Below, piece by piece: positions 32,108 to 46,600 of a stretch of DNA of 64,000 bases (position 1 is its first letter; the number at the start of each line of letters is the position of its first letter). The notes below the pieces were generated by a model. That model ran no database searches. It was not told the origin of the DNA and saw only the letters and a list, made by a program, of their open reading frames with translations. The position numbers and the translations under genes are program-made. This DNA is from Akebia trifoliata (Eukaryota; Streptophyta; Magnoliopsida; Ranunculales; Lardizabalaceae), in NCBI GenBank assembly GCA_017979445.1, contig CM030707.1, positions 19,148,586-19,212,585 of the forward strand, read 5' to 3'.

Positions 32108-35100
32108 CTACATCACCAAGCACAAAATGTCCGTGACAACTTCCAATAAAATAAGAGAGCTTCTATTGCACACCAACTTTTTTACTATGGCAGTCCAATT
32201 CATATGTAAATCACCAAAGAATTAACACACATCTTGGGGTGCCGTTAGCAAAAGTTGGTGTGGCAATAGTCTCTCTAAAAATAAATAGCAAAAACAGAAC
32301 ATGACCAAGCGCAGTATCATGAAATACAATCCCCTACATAACTATGGTAACATGAGCACATGATGTAAATACAATATTTCCCCATATTTTTATTGAATGA
32401 TGATTGATGACTCCAAATTCACTGACATTAGTATGATTTAATATGCATCGATGAAACTTTGTTACATCGGTTAAAGACTCTAGTAATGACACCATGAGGG
32501 GTTCAAAACCTACCTTCACCAATTAATCACTAACCACGAACTTCGCTTCCTTAGCAAAAAATGAATAAAATAAGAGAGATTCTATTGCTACACCAACTTG
32601 TGCTAATGCCACCCCAATTCATAAGTGAATCACCAAAGAATTAGCACATATCTTGGGGTGGTGTTAATAAAAGTTGGTGTGGTAATAAAATCTCTCGAAA
32701 AGGAACTAGTCATATCACAGACATCGAACCCAGACCATCAATTAACCTTGACTGACACGTAACTTTTTGTGTTCATTTCAAGCCCCTAATTTTTAATTAA
32801 TGTTTGGGAAACCTCCCTAGAAATACCACGTGTCATCAAATGGAGGGGGTTCCTTTAAAATTTTGAAGTGGGATGCCAGCTTCAAAGTTTTTTCAGAGAG
32901 AGAGAGTCTATCTCAGATCCATTTCTTTTTAAGTAAAATATATGCGTGAAATACAAAAATTTCACCTGAAAAGTTGCAGGAATGGTACCATCTTCAGCTG
33001 CAAACATCGACTGGTACACAGCAGCAGTTGCTAAGGCTGTCTCTCTCTTTAAGATCTGAAGTCAATCGGAAACAAACCCAAGTTAATATTCCCACTAAAG
33101 ACTTCCCAAAGCAGCCTGCATCAGGCATTAACAACAAAACGTATTTATTGCAAAGAAAGGAACCCCGTTCTTGGGAAAAGCCTCACATTGTTCCTTTGCA
33201 GGAGAGCATTGGTCTCACCCATTGACCGAAGATGTTCAATCAGCTCCAGAGCTGCACCAAAGAAAAAATAATGCATGATAGCAAACGGAGGGAAGTTCAA
33301 GAAATTGCTAGTGTTATTATCAACATTGAAAACCTGTCACCTTGAGTCTGATCAACTAGCTATAAAATTAGAGAGATTATATTGCCACACCAACGTTTGC
33401 TAATGCCAACCCAATTCATATGTAAATCACCAAAGAATCAGCACACATCTTGGGGTGGCGCTAGCAAAAGTTGGTGTGGCAATAAAAGCTCTATAAAATT
33501 ATATTATGGCAAGTCACACCACAACCAAAATTATAAATAGTACCAAAGTGTGCCTGTGCCTTAGTTAAGGGGTAGAAGAAGAAAGACAATAAAGTTTGGG
33601 GGGAGGGGGTTATTATTGGTAAAAGGGAGGAGGAAAGACAACAAAGTTGTTAGGGTATTATTGGAAAAGGACAAAAGAGGAAAGGCAATAAAGTTGGAGG
33701 AGTGTTCTTGGAAAGGGGAGAAGAAAAGAGAGAATAAATGTAAAAGTTGTACTCGAGATGTGTGTGAGATTGAATCTGCCCTCTTTATGAGGGGATAAAC
33801 CTTGGGAAGACAACCATTGTGTTTTATTATATAGATTAATATTTCCATTTTGTTCTTAGAAAAAAAAAACACCTAGGACAAGCCACCAACTCATCCGAAA
33901 GGTCATGTTTAAGCCCTTCTAATTCAGCTAACGGTGACTAAATAGGATTAACAAATGACCTAATTGACCAAGTGAAGATTATGCTCCTGAAATTCCCTAT
34001 GACTTGGTAATTTGCAACATATCTGATTATAGTAAATCTAAGTTGGATGATACACACATAATCCTTGAAATGTCAGCAATTTGGATAAATTAAATGTACC
34101 AAATGCATTTCCAACAATAAATAGTGGTGAAGTCCAACAGATCAGACAAAAAAAAAAGGGTATATTAGTCGTTAGGTAGTTACAATTAAATAATTCATGG
34201 ATTCTAAGAGACAGAAGTTAGCGCAATGCACGCATGCAATTTCTCTGTCTATTTCTTGGTCTCTTAGTCCTTGATGATTTGGAAAGTTAACATGTCAGCT
34301 TATTGTGTGGATTTGATGGATCTTAACTACGAGTGTCTGTTCGGGCATTATTTCTGTGAAATATCTGCAATACTTTAGCACAACTATGACCTTGCATCTT
34401 GGTTTGTAAGAAGTTCATTCACGATACGAAAACCAAAACAGACAATTAACTCTTCACAAGATCTTTAGTGCTCTGAAAAGAATTATACTAGATGTAGCGG
34501 TAAATTTTTTTTAACAAGAATTATACTTGATGTATTGGTAATTAATTCCAATTAACTTAAAATCTTGTGTCTTGGGCTGGGTTACTCAATTCGTTATAAA
34601 GATACTGAACCGTTAAAAGGTACGGTTCGTGAAATAGAACAAACTAAACGACTTTCATTATTTTAGCTAAATTATTTTGGCTCCCCTCCACATATTGATA
34701 ATATTGAGACATCCCCCTAAATTTTCAAACAGCTAACATGCCCCTTTTGATCTCGGTCTTTATTAAGGAACTGACAAAAAATAACCAAATACCCTCATCT
34801 TCAACCTATTAAATAAATAAAAAACTTGATTTTTTTCTTCCCAAATCTATCGTCCTCAACATCTTCTTTACCCTACTCATCCCTTCAACCTTCAAATGTC
34901 CTCATCTGTGTCTACCCCTACAAACCGGGTTCATTCTCGAGTGGTGAACCATGAACCAAAATTTGAACCGAGTGAATCCATGAATCAGGTAACATAGGTC
35001 TTGGGTACTTGATTCCAGTTATTCCTTCAAAGAATTCGATATAAAATGACGAACTCAGGAAAGAAAACACAAGTTCAATGAGATAGATGAATTAAAGCGA

Positions 35101-38100
35101 CTAAGGATGGATGGAATGTTGTGGAAATAAAATGTAGTGAGACCTGTCCCATTAAGATAGAAATATACATGCCATCTAGTTTCTGAATTGAAGCATATTA
35201 GCTGACTTGTATGATGGCTTCTCGATTAAAATCCCTGGTATGTCATCAAAGACCCATATCACAAGTTTGTGAATATCAAAGATTAAAAGAACTATGCCGA
35301 CCCTGTCCTTGACGCTTTTGTTAATCTCAGTCCCTGATATGAGTTGCAAAATGAAGGTGCAAGTAGCATTATAGCATGAACTCACATGATGCATCTCACA
35401 TTTTCAACTATAGACATCTTGTATTCTATAATTTTAAGATTAATCATGTAATGTAGCTTCCTGGTGAAATGAAGCATCCAAAAATTCAAACGAGAAATAC
35501 TCACCGCTGTCATATCTAACAGTGTACTCATCAACATCTACACCTGGAAGGGTGAAGCCAGCCCTTGTCAAAAGATTGCCTGCATCCCTCACCTTAATAA
35601 AAAAAAAGGAGTTATTATAGAGAAGAGAGCATGCATCTAATTAGGGTGACCCCAAATCCCTTTAAGAGGTATGTCTTCTTCCACACTGTTAACCTTAGTT
35701 GTTTTACAAAATTGTTCCAAATGGCCTTAGACTTGTAATTGGCTCCCAGAAAAAGACCAGGATAAGACGAGGACAGCTTGCCCAGGCACATCAAATATTG
35801 TTTCAAGTCACTCACTTGTCCTATTCCATAGATCTTGCTTTTGTTTTAAAGGCAGAGAGATTAGAAATAGCTTGAAAACATCTTAACAAGCACCTCAAAG
35901 ATCTCAGCTATTCCTAAGAGGCCTCTACAAAGAATACGATTTTGAAAACAAACAAGAGGTAACAAATAGTAAGAGCATCGTTACCAAGTAGTATCCCCCT
36001 TTTGCACCCTAACTCGTCAACTTGATTGGCCACTCTGCTAAGATTTTACACCACCATGAAAAGCAATAAAGGGGGATGGAGATCAACTTGTCTCAAACCT
36101 TTATGAATGATGATTGTTTTCATCTGAAAATGTCCTTGTCTTTATTCAAATTGTAAGATTGTATAGAATCTTGAGTTATACTCATTTCATAAATATAAAG
36201 CGAAAAAAAATGGAAAGGATTACTATCTAAATGGATTCATACACAAGACATAAGACTCAAATCACTTGAATTATTTTATTTTTGGGTGGGGGGATAGGTA
36301 AAGGGTTAGTAGTTAGCAAGATGCAGGTGGTTTCAAGGAGATTTGAACCTAGGACATGGGAACAACATTCCACACATCTTACCAACTTAGCTAAGTTGGC
36401 ACTTCTAATGTGGAAGGACAGACAAAAGAGTTCAGTTAATATGTGATTAACCCACATGATTTTAATTCCAGTTCGTTCATTTCCTACAATTTAAAATCAA
36501 GAATAAATCATTTTGACTCAAGTTTTTTGTGAATTTTATGACTCGTGCATAACTCAAGATTCTAACATAGATCTTCCTCTATGTTACACTCATTCTATGA
36601 ACACATCATTTCTTAACTGCTCACCATTCAGTATCATAAAAGCAAGCGTGGTCTAACTCCTGTATTGTAAATTTTCCCTTTTGTTTCAAGTCAAAATTTC
36701 GTCATCACTAAGGGACCATAGAAAAATACATACTTGTGCCAAAGGAGACAAACGTGGACTGATGCCTCCCTCACGCTCCATGTGCGCTATAGTGCATGCT
36801 ATATCTGATAATTTTGCTGAAGAAATAGAATCAAACAACTTTAATGTCTCTCCACCAAGAATAGCTGCTAGAAATAGGCCATCAGGCTTCAATGCCAGTC
36901 TGCACTGCCATAATGCCACAACAACTGTATATATTACACTATCTAGAGATATACTTGATAAAAATGTATATGTCCTAAAATAAAATTAAGTTGTTACTAT
37001 CTAAAAATTACTGAGGTTCTTCTCAAGCAATATGAGTCGTAGAGAAATATGACAAAATCCAAATGTCAAATCTAACTATATTTCTCCATCATATGGCACC
37101 TGTTGCATGGAGAATTACACATACCTTTCTTTTATGGGCAAGTACTCTTCATCACCAACCACAAAGGATGTTTCAATGTTGTCATTGGACCAATCCGGTT
37201 CAGCATCTTTACACAATTTAACCATGTCATTAGATGCATCCATCATAATGAGTTTTTGAATGCCACCTGACATCAGAGGGGGGGTTTATTTCAATCTTCA
37301 TTGAATCAAGAACTTCTTAAGGATCACTTGCTTCAAAAGCTTCATCTTGTAAGGAAACAAGTGATCAAACTGCAATGACTAGGTATTACCATGCATAGAA
37401 AGGATTGATACTTCATAGGCCAAACATTGTTATATAATACTATGGTTGAGAAAGACATCAATGCTTAATAGCTGCATGTTCCAATAAAAAATATTGTTAA
37501 GACAGCAAATAGCATACTATATTTCATTAATTATCAGATAGCTACCATGACTCCTCAACCCAACCAAAACCACAATTCATGGTCAGAAGCCTTCCAGAGA
37601 GCATAGTTGATTGAGTTGCAAATTTCCAATAGTTACACTCCATGGACTTCCTCTTATTCCTAACCCCAAGGTTGCAACACTTCACCCCTATACCAAAGGT
37701 TGCTACTTTAGGGACCAACAACAAGGAGAAGAGTGCTCCTTTTAGCGGGAAGTACAACATATGCGCTATAAATTGTCCAAACAAAAAGAAGATTACTGCT
37801 ACCATATTGAGTTCTAATGTGATATTGATGATCCTCCAGTTGAAGACCATGAGGAAGTGCAGGAAATTGATGCCATAGACCAAGAAGATTATTATGGCGA
37901 AGATGGACAACCACTTTTTGTTGTAAAAAAAAACCTATTTCGCACTCTAACAATTTTCCAAAATTCAAGTTCAGTTGTTTTTTTTTTATTTGATAAAATT
38001 TAGTTTACAATCTTGAATTTTTTGATTTATAGATTTAGGATTTGTATTTTCCCTTTAGTTTTCATATCTGATAATTTTGGTTACACTTCAACTCCTGTGG

Positions 38101-41100
38101 ATCGACCTCGGACACCAAAGATTATATTAATTCGCTACATGCACTGCAATTGGGATTTTGAATCTGTAATATTTAAGTTGTAGCAAGTTTTTGGCGTCGT
38201 TATTGAGGATTGGAACGTGTAATTAAAATAAAGGTTACAATTTTATTTTTTTTTGTGATTGTGATACAGGAAACAAGGATCAAAGAAGAAATTGGAAAGA
38301 CGGGAAAAGCTACTCAAGTTTATAAATTTTAGAAATTCTCACATTTTTCTTTTTTATAGTATTTTATTTCCTTGTTACTAATCAAAGAAAAAAACTAACA
38401 CCCTTTTAGGATTTCGTTGGGACCTATTAGAGCTTGTATGACTTGAAGGGATGAAGATGGGTTGAGGGAGTGCAACTGGGTTGATGAATGGTAAAGAGAG
38501 GATACAGGATTTGGTCGGTAAGATTTAGGAACTAAATTAGAATTGCTCCTTTCACCCACTTTTTAGGTGGGTGAAAGCAGTAAGTGGGTGAGCAAGCAAA
38601 AAAAGTGAGTGCAAATAGTGCACCCCACCAAAAAGTATTTGTCCTGATGCTAGATTCAACATCTGACTTCTGAAACAACTTCACTATTAGGCACCAGTCT
38701 GTCCTAAGCTTCCAGATATAAATGCACACATCGTACTATGACAATGTAAATCTTCAAAAATTCTTCTATTACTTTCTTTCCAGAGACTCACTACACAAAA
38801 GGGTCTTTCGAACAAACTTTTCTCTCACCTCAAAGTGTCCTCAATGGCAACCTAAAATTAGATCTGCAAAGTCAACTGGAAAAAACCCACTCTATTTTGA
38901 AGCAATTAAGAAATGAACTTCATACTTCTGTGGACTCTGGCAAGTTATACAATAATATTAATTTAATTCCTCTAATCCAATATAAGCAGTTCCCACTAAT
39001 GCTGCAGTCACCACTGATTAAGCATTATCAATATAGTAACTGACCAAAAAGTTTGTCCAGACAATTCCAGCTACCAGCGTTTCACCAAGTATTCAAGGAA
39101 GTTCATGTTATGACACCTGGAATGTGTTTATGTTACAATCAGAGTGGGAAAAAAGAGAGAGGAAATAACTGGATCTACAATAGAAGAAAATAAACTAAAT
39201 AAAATAAAAAAACTACCTCACAAAAAAAGGGGCCTAAGTGAATGGATTGTGGAACGTAAACTACTACAAGTTTTTTATTAGGAATTCTCAGCTTCACAAT
39301 CATTTTATAACTTAAGCAATTGATAGCCAAAGGGCTCAGACTCGTAAATTAAAAAAAAAAAGAAGTAAATGTATGACCCCTATCAAGAAAAACTGGATGT
39401 ATGCCACTGCAATGTTTTACAACCACCCTTCACACGTTCATACATGCAGTAAATGGCATGGCCAACCTACTTGATGCTCAACAAATAAAATACAAACTGA
39501 TAAGAATGAATTGTATTAACAACAAATTCTCACCACGCCCACGTAACAAACGCCTTATAGCTCCCAAGGAACCCCCTAAACATAATGTTGTAGGAAAGGT
39601 TCGTTTGCAGTCCTGCAAAAGGAAAAATACATAGTAAATCATGACTATAATTATCAAAGTTAATACAAGAGGAAAAATTATACTCTGATCGTAATTATAT
39701 TGGCTTTCTAAACTAGATATTGGATGATACAAATTGTTATTGTATGCCATTAGTAGTAGTTAGTACAAGAGGAAATCATGACTATAATTATCAAAGTTAA
39801 TACAAGAGGAAAAATTATACTCTGATCGTAATTATATTGGCTTCTAAACTAGATATTGGATGATATAAGTTGTTATTGTATGCCATTAGTAGTAGTTAGT
39901 CGTTTAAATTCTTGCGAGTGATAAGTAGGGTACATTTAAATTCCCTAAAGACAATCCCGTATTTTTTACTTTTCTTAGTATTTAAGAAAAAAGGTCCTCT
40001 TTAAACCCGATGGCTTCTTTTCACATTTTTCCTTCTCTACGTCCTCTCCTTACTCTTCTTCTTCCTCTTCCATCTCACTGACACCAAAGCACTTAAGGGG
40101 AAAAATTCAAGTTGGTAGCAAAGCAAGTATCCCTGCACCTTCTGAGGACCTTATTTGTCAATAGGTGACATCACCATGATGTCAACATTAGCAGGACTTG
40201 TTTTATAAATGAAGCAATTTTTTGGAAGCTCCTGATTTATGTGATTTATCACTATTTCTTTGAAGTTCTTTGGTTATAACTAACGATGCTATATTTGAGA
40301 AATGGTTCCATGGGAAAAAAATTGTTTGCATGTTTTTTGAAGATTTAAAGCCCATAGTGAGAAAAACCAGTGAAGATGGATTGTCTTTTCCTAAGGAAAC
40401 CATAGAAAGTGGTCATTTCCAAATTGAGTAACAATCAAGAAAGTTAAGTAGTTTTTTACCCTTTTTTGTGATTGTGCAACCCTTTATTGCTAAAATCAAT
40501 CATAAATCGGACTTTTGGGTTTATTTTTAATTATTCAACAATGTTTTTGGGTTGATTTAGGCTCTTCCTAGGTTTTGTTTCCCTTAGAAAGTGATAAGGA
40601 CATCAATGCTTGAAGAGTATAAATTTTTTTTTTTATGTTTTTATTATTTGGTTTATTTTCAACCAAAGACCTTATTGTTAGAATATTACAACCCTTGGTT
40701 ATTCACAACTATGAGAAATATGGGACCTGTGACTAATTCCTATTAGTTGTAGGGGTAGTAGTAATTTAAAAATTTTATTTATGTTTTATTAACGCGGAGA
40801 TCAAATCCTTGTTTGATTTGGTTTCAATTTTAATAGTCTATTCTTGTCCAGACTCTAGGATTAGATTCTTTATTTGGTATTTTAGTTTTATTAGAATTCT
40901 TAGATAAGGTTTTCTTTATGTATAGATTGTATTAGGATTTATTTTATGAAGAGTTTGATGAATAAATAATTAGTTTCTTTCAATGAAGTTTCTTAGTGTG
41001 ATCTCTCCATTATTCTTGGTGGGATTCCAAGGTCCTATCCTTCTATCCATTATCTTTCTCTTCTATCTTATTTCTTTTTTCTTGATTTTTTTTTAAATTT

Positions 41101-44100
41101 TTTATTCTTGATTTTTTCTTGAATTCAAGAACTCTCGAATTCTGAATCTTAAATTCTTGAAACCCATACTTTCCCCTTTCTCTTAACCCTTACTCCTCAA
41201 TTTACAACTCTCAAACTATCCCTCCTTCAAACCTAACCCTATGCCTATTTAATACCCTTAAACCTAATTATAGGACCTTGTTGAAATATATTGTGACTGC
41301 AAAAAAATTGCATTTTACCTTTCAACATATAGCCATGGGATTGTGGAAACCTTTCACAATAACTAGTAAAACCTTCTGGGTCCAAAACCTTTTCTTGAAA
41401 TCTCTTTTCCCTTAACCCTTACTTTAATCCACTCCCAAATCAGATTCCCTACCCCATATTTCATCTTCTTCCCTTACCGTCATGCATTAGAAAGTTCCAT
41501 AGATCTTTAAGATATTAATATCCTTATTTTCCGGCTTCTTTGTCATCGAGATTGTCTCGTATGTCCATTCCCTTCTTGGGATTGAGTTGCAGACTCCAAA
41601 TCATTTCCCCTTCTAGTCTCTTCAATCATGTAGCCCAATCTATCACTAACATTAAGTTTAACAGGGATAATTTGAGCATGGTCTCATTTGGTCCATTTTT
41701 ATATTGAGGGTCAATCGAATTGAGATTTGGGATATCTCATTTCGGCTACTCCTAGGCCTCTTAATGGGTATCCTATGTTGGACAAATGACGGACTGATAA
41801 TTGCACTTCTCTGGATGGTTTCTTAAATTTTATAGAGCCACAATTTGTGGCCAATTACATTTTTAATGACTGTTCATGAGCTTTGGGGAGCCCCACTCAG
41901 TCCTGTGGTATATCAGAGAACAATGCTAGCATCTATCAACTAACCTACTTGGACTTATCATCCATCTACTCCTTATCCAAACTTAAGGGAGCTCCTACTA
42001 ACCATTGCATTGTGAGACTTATGATGGGATCTCTTGGAAAGTAGAATTGAAAAGAAATTTGAACGATTGATTCAATGCAGCCTTCTACGAGAGAACTAAT
42101 CTGGTTCACCTCGCCTCTTCGGATCTTGACTTTGTTGTATGAAAATGGGACCCAAATGACAAGTTCTTGACAACACCCTAAGCCTCCTTTCCTACTAATG
42201 CTTGTGGGATGTGCCCTCTTACATACAAGGTGGCTTACTTTGTATGAACAACCATGTTGTATAAGGAACCATCGATCACCTGACCATTACCCATTATTAA
42301 TTCTGAATAGATGTTCCACCATATAAAGCAATGGAGAAGATGATGTATCATCTTTTCATCCATCACTCTTTTGCCATGGATGTCATGGCCTATTACTTTC
42401 GAGATTGACTGTCCCTAACAGCATTCTTGCTTTGTGCAAGGAGTGGTGACGAGCTGAAATTCAGGTTTTATTGGGCTCTTTTGGATTTGATCAAGCACAT
42501 TATTCTTACAAATCTGAAGTATTTACTAAAGTTGAGAGACCTTTGATTTATTGGCATGACTCCAGTCAATGGAGTTCAAATCTTGGTGACACTCCACTGC
42601 TGTGATCTCCAAGGGCTGTGAGACTCAATCCAGCTATCTATCTTGATCTCATCTGCCCTAGTAAGTTGTCAATTTTTTTTTTTTTTTAATGTTTTGTTTC
42701 TGCTGTAACTTTCCAGACCTTTATAATAGTTTTAGCCTGGCAAAAAGCCATCTCTTGGTCCCTAAACCCATGTCCTTTATAGAATATTTCAGCCTAGTTT
42801 AATAGCCCACCATAAATACTAGATATCTTCCCAGCTTCCTACACATAAAACCCTAAAAATCCAGCACCATACAAACCTCGATTAAACCCATTATAAGTCC
42901 TTACTAAATCCTACTTCAAATCAAAACCTTCTTGTCATTCATCAAGAGATTAGGTCAGGCAAAGGATTTTCTCCAAATGGCAATATTTTGTGAAGGCTTC
43001 TTCCTTTAGCAGTTTTATGGTTCATCTAGAATGAAAGGGGAAAAAAAAACAAGATTTTAAACACCAAGATTCTCTGTATTGAATAGGGTAAAAAATTAGA
43101 TCTCTCCTTCAGGTCTTTAGATTTGATGACTTTGTACTTTGTATTGGATCCTAGTGAGCAGTGAAGCTGTTACTAGATCTCCCCTATTTATTCTTCTGTT
43201 AACCTCTTATGTTTTAGTTGAGGCAGTTATAATCTGCAAGTTCTAAAATGACATCTCAAGGCAATGTTTCAACCAAGAGAAAAGACGATAATATCTTGAC
43301 TGAACATTCTGATGCATTCCGAAACATTCAATATTTCATATCGGTTTCAACCAATACATTCGATATTTTGAACCATGATAATGTGTTGTAACTATTACTT
43401 TGAGAAAATGGATGGAGCCTTGCACTTGTAAAACACTTAGTTTTTTTATAGGTCTGAGTGTAAAGGTGAGGTTTAGATCTCAGGTATATGTAGTATCACT
43501 ACCAACTTCACAACTTCAGCAAGGTCGATATTTTGAACCATGATAATGTGTTGTAACTATTACTTTGAGAAAATGGATGGAGCCTTGCGCTTGTAAAACA
43601 CTTAGTTTTTTTATAGGTCTGAGTGTAAAGGTGAGGTTAGATCTCAGGTATATGTAGTATCACTACATGCATACTTCACAACTTCAGCAAGGTGGCAGCT
43701 TCAAAGAATAATGATAGAATTGGTGCTGCCCAAATCTTTTAAGGTATATGAAAAATCTTTAATGCCGAAAGAGTAAATATATAACTCGATAGATCATATC
43801 TATGCCAGTGAAAACCAATTAATTCAATTCTTTTAAAAAGCAACCTTCCTTCACCGCATGTATGACTTTTGCCTTTAAAAGAAGGCAAAAAAAATAATAA
43901 CAACAATCTATTGGGTTTACCAATGCAAGTGAAAATGTTAAAAGTAGTCAAGAAACTGAAATTCCAAGGAGAAGATTGCTACCTCTAAACGGTCCAACAA
44001 ATTTTCGGCAACAGCATCAACAAAAGGATCCTTAGGACGCATTAGCCATGAAGCTCGGTCTCGCTGCCAAGGAAGAGAGTCAAGAATTGAAATCCAAGGC

Positions 44101-46558
44101 AAGAAAAGAGAATAAGATCATAATAATTGCTTGGCAAGGAGGGTCATGGAATAAGGGTTATTTTCATAAATTACAAATGCTAAACTATAGTCGAAGTATT
44201 ATTGATTAACAACCAGTAGTACAAGTGTTGCGCAGCAAGCATCCAATCTCGAGCATTCTTCCCCGTCTCTCCTTCCCATTATCATAAAGAATTCTCCCAC
44301 TAAAACCCTCTCTTTCCTCTGCTTGGAGGTCCCCTCTCTTCCTCCCAAAAATCCCTAAATTTTTGCAATTTTCATTTTAAAACTGAACTATCGTGAGATC
44401 CAATAACTCAATAATCAACAATATCGGTTGATTCCAAATGTTGATCTATTGAAATTTTGTTAGATAGTCGAAGAAAACTGGTGAACACTTCTAAAAAAAA
44501 TAAGGAAAAAGCAGTTTTTTTATAGGTAAATGCTTGATTAGTAGTTAGTGACAGGTAATATGGTTAGTGGTTAGCATAAGAAAGTACAGATTCAAGGGGG
44601 TTTGAACCTAGGACATGGGAACAACTCTCCCCACTTCTTACCACTTAGCTAAGATCGGATTTCACAGCCACCAAACACTTTTTGAAGAGCAAATGTTGTG
44701 TTCTTGAATTACCCAGATCGTATCCCTAAGCATAGTAACCAAGTTCGGATTCGACAATTATTCAGTGGGGTTTCAGTTTGGTTAATTCAGTTCAGGGAAG
44801 TTTCATAAAAATTTGGAAATTATACAAATGATGTTTTTGGTTTCTTCCCAAAACCAATCACCTTCAAACTCTCTAAAAACCCTATCTTGTTCTTGAGATT
44901 TGAAGGTTCAAAGGTAAAAATGATACCCAGTTAGGCAAGTAATTTGTCAATTCGCCGATTTAATCGGATGGTTTGGTGGGGTGTCTTCCATACTCGTTGA
45001 AAGTTTTGCTGGAATTGGCTGGATTGGGGGAGGCATTTCATAAAGGCGAGCAAAACGCATTCGTTGGGGCCTATTACCTAGCGTGGTGTGTTGGAGCATT
45101 TGGAAGGAGATGAATCGACGTGTGTTTGATGATAAAGAAAAGGAATTGCAAGATGTGATCGTGGAGGTCTTAGCTTTATTATTTTTTTGGTGCAAAAGGT
45201 ATAAAGAATTTTGAGTTTTTTTTTTTTGAGGATCTCCTTGTGAGGTGGGAGAGGGTTTGTAATTTAGATATGAGGTAATCCCTTTTGGTGTTTTGAGGTT
45301 TTTTCTGCCTTTTGATAGATTTACTTTCCTTGTACTTTTCGGTTGGTCCCCTTGACCTCCGTTCGTTTTAATGAAATCATCTTTACCTATCCAAAAAAAA
45401 AATTGGCTGGTATCTTATTTGGCATATTTATGAATGTTTGAAAAAGATCAAATAATCATGTGACCATGTCCCTAGACAACCTGAGTAACATATCCCAAGA
45501 GATCTCCTAGGCATACGGCATCAATTGTTTATATTCAAAATAAATAATTTGAAAAAACAGAATGGATAGACAAAATATCATATCATATGTTTTTTCGTTG
45601 CAAAGGGTACCATCACTTGAACTTCTGACTCCTCAGTTAAAGTATTGAACTTGCTTCCAAGAAAGCAACCTAGTGATGATCCAGATCATATGTAATTGAT
45701 GTAAATGGTGATCATATAAATATACTTAATATTTGTTTTTAAATTTCCATGTATCATGACTGTCCATATATGTTATTTTGACACTTGATCTCTACGTTAT
45801 TAATGTCAATGCATATAAAATCCTGTCGAGTTTTTTCCCCTTCATCCAAATTGTTGTTATTCATTTATTTGTTATTATTTTGGGGGTGAGGTATCACTAT
45901 AGTACAACGTTGTAAATAATGAAATATGTGATATGTTGAACTGGAACTTACCCCTTGGCATTTGTGCGAATTTAACCAATAGATTATTTCTTTATTTGAA
46001 CAGTTTCTTTGAGGATTGGTATGTTTATAATTCCAATATGTAGGTTACTACACCTTTTGACTATTTATAATTTGAATAATTTCTTTAATGAGGTAGAATT
46101 AGTTTACAAAAAATAATTCTATGTTTTATTTTAACAAGAAATCACAATTAAAATTCCAACCAACCACAAAAAAAGATTTGCACGAAATTTCCCAATGGTT
46201 ACCAAGCAATAGTAAATCTGTCAATGCAAATCATTTGTAGCGTACCAACTACCAAGCAGGGCCAAAATTTAAAGTAAATTATATATTTTTTGATAACCTT
46301 AAAGTAAATTATATTTCTAATTGGGAGGTGAGGGTGTGGGGGCAAATGGGGAGAGAGGTGAGGGAGTGGGGACGGAATGTGACATGTAATTAGTTGAAAA
46401 TATAGGGGTGTCTCAAAGTTCTGTGGGGGCAATTGCCCCCACCAGCTCCGCCCCTGATCCTCACACACATAAACAAAATTGCTTCAAACACCAAATTTAA
46501 ATGGCTCTTTAAAATTTCATATCGAGAAACCCTAATCTCTATCAAAGTTTATTATTGC

Positions 46559-46600
<42 letters not shown>

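Noticed and set aside
36686..36919. The whole 77-codon frame as a separate small gene
   Set aside because: Only 36734-36904 is coding. The extra residues at both ends are intron translated beyond GT-AG sites of the NDUFAF5-like exon.
37542..37910. 122-codon minus-strand frame in the methyltransferase intron
   Set aside because: It lies in the presumed LTR of a decayed gypsy element, overlaps open frames on the other strand, and has no family resemblance.
45013..45410. AATTGGCTGG at 45013-45022 and 45401-45410 as LINE target-site duplication
   Set aside because: The left copy falls inside sequence that still reads as LINE coding ([13 protein letters not shown]), so the match is probably chance.
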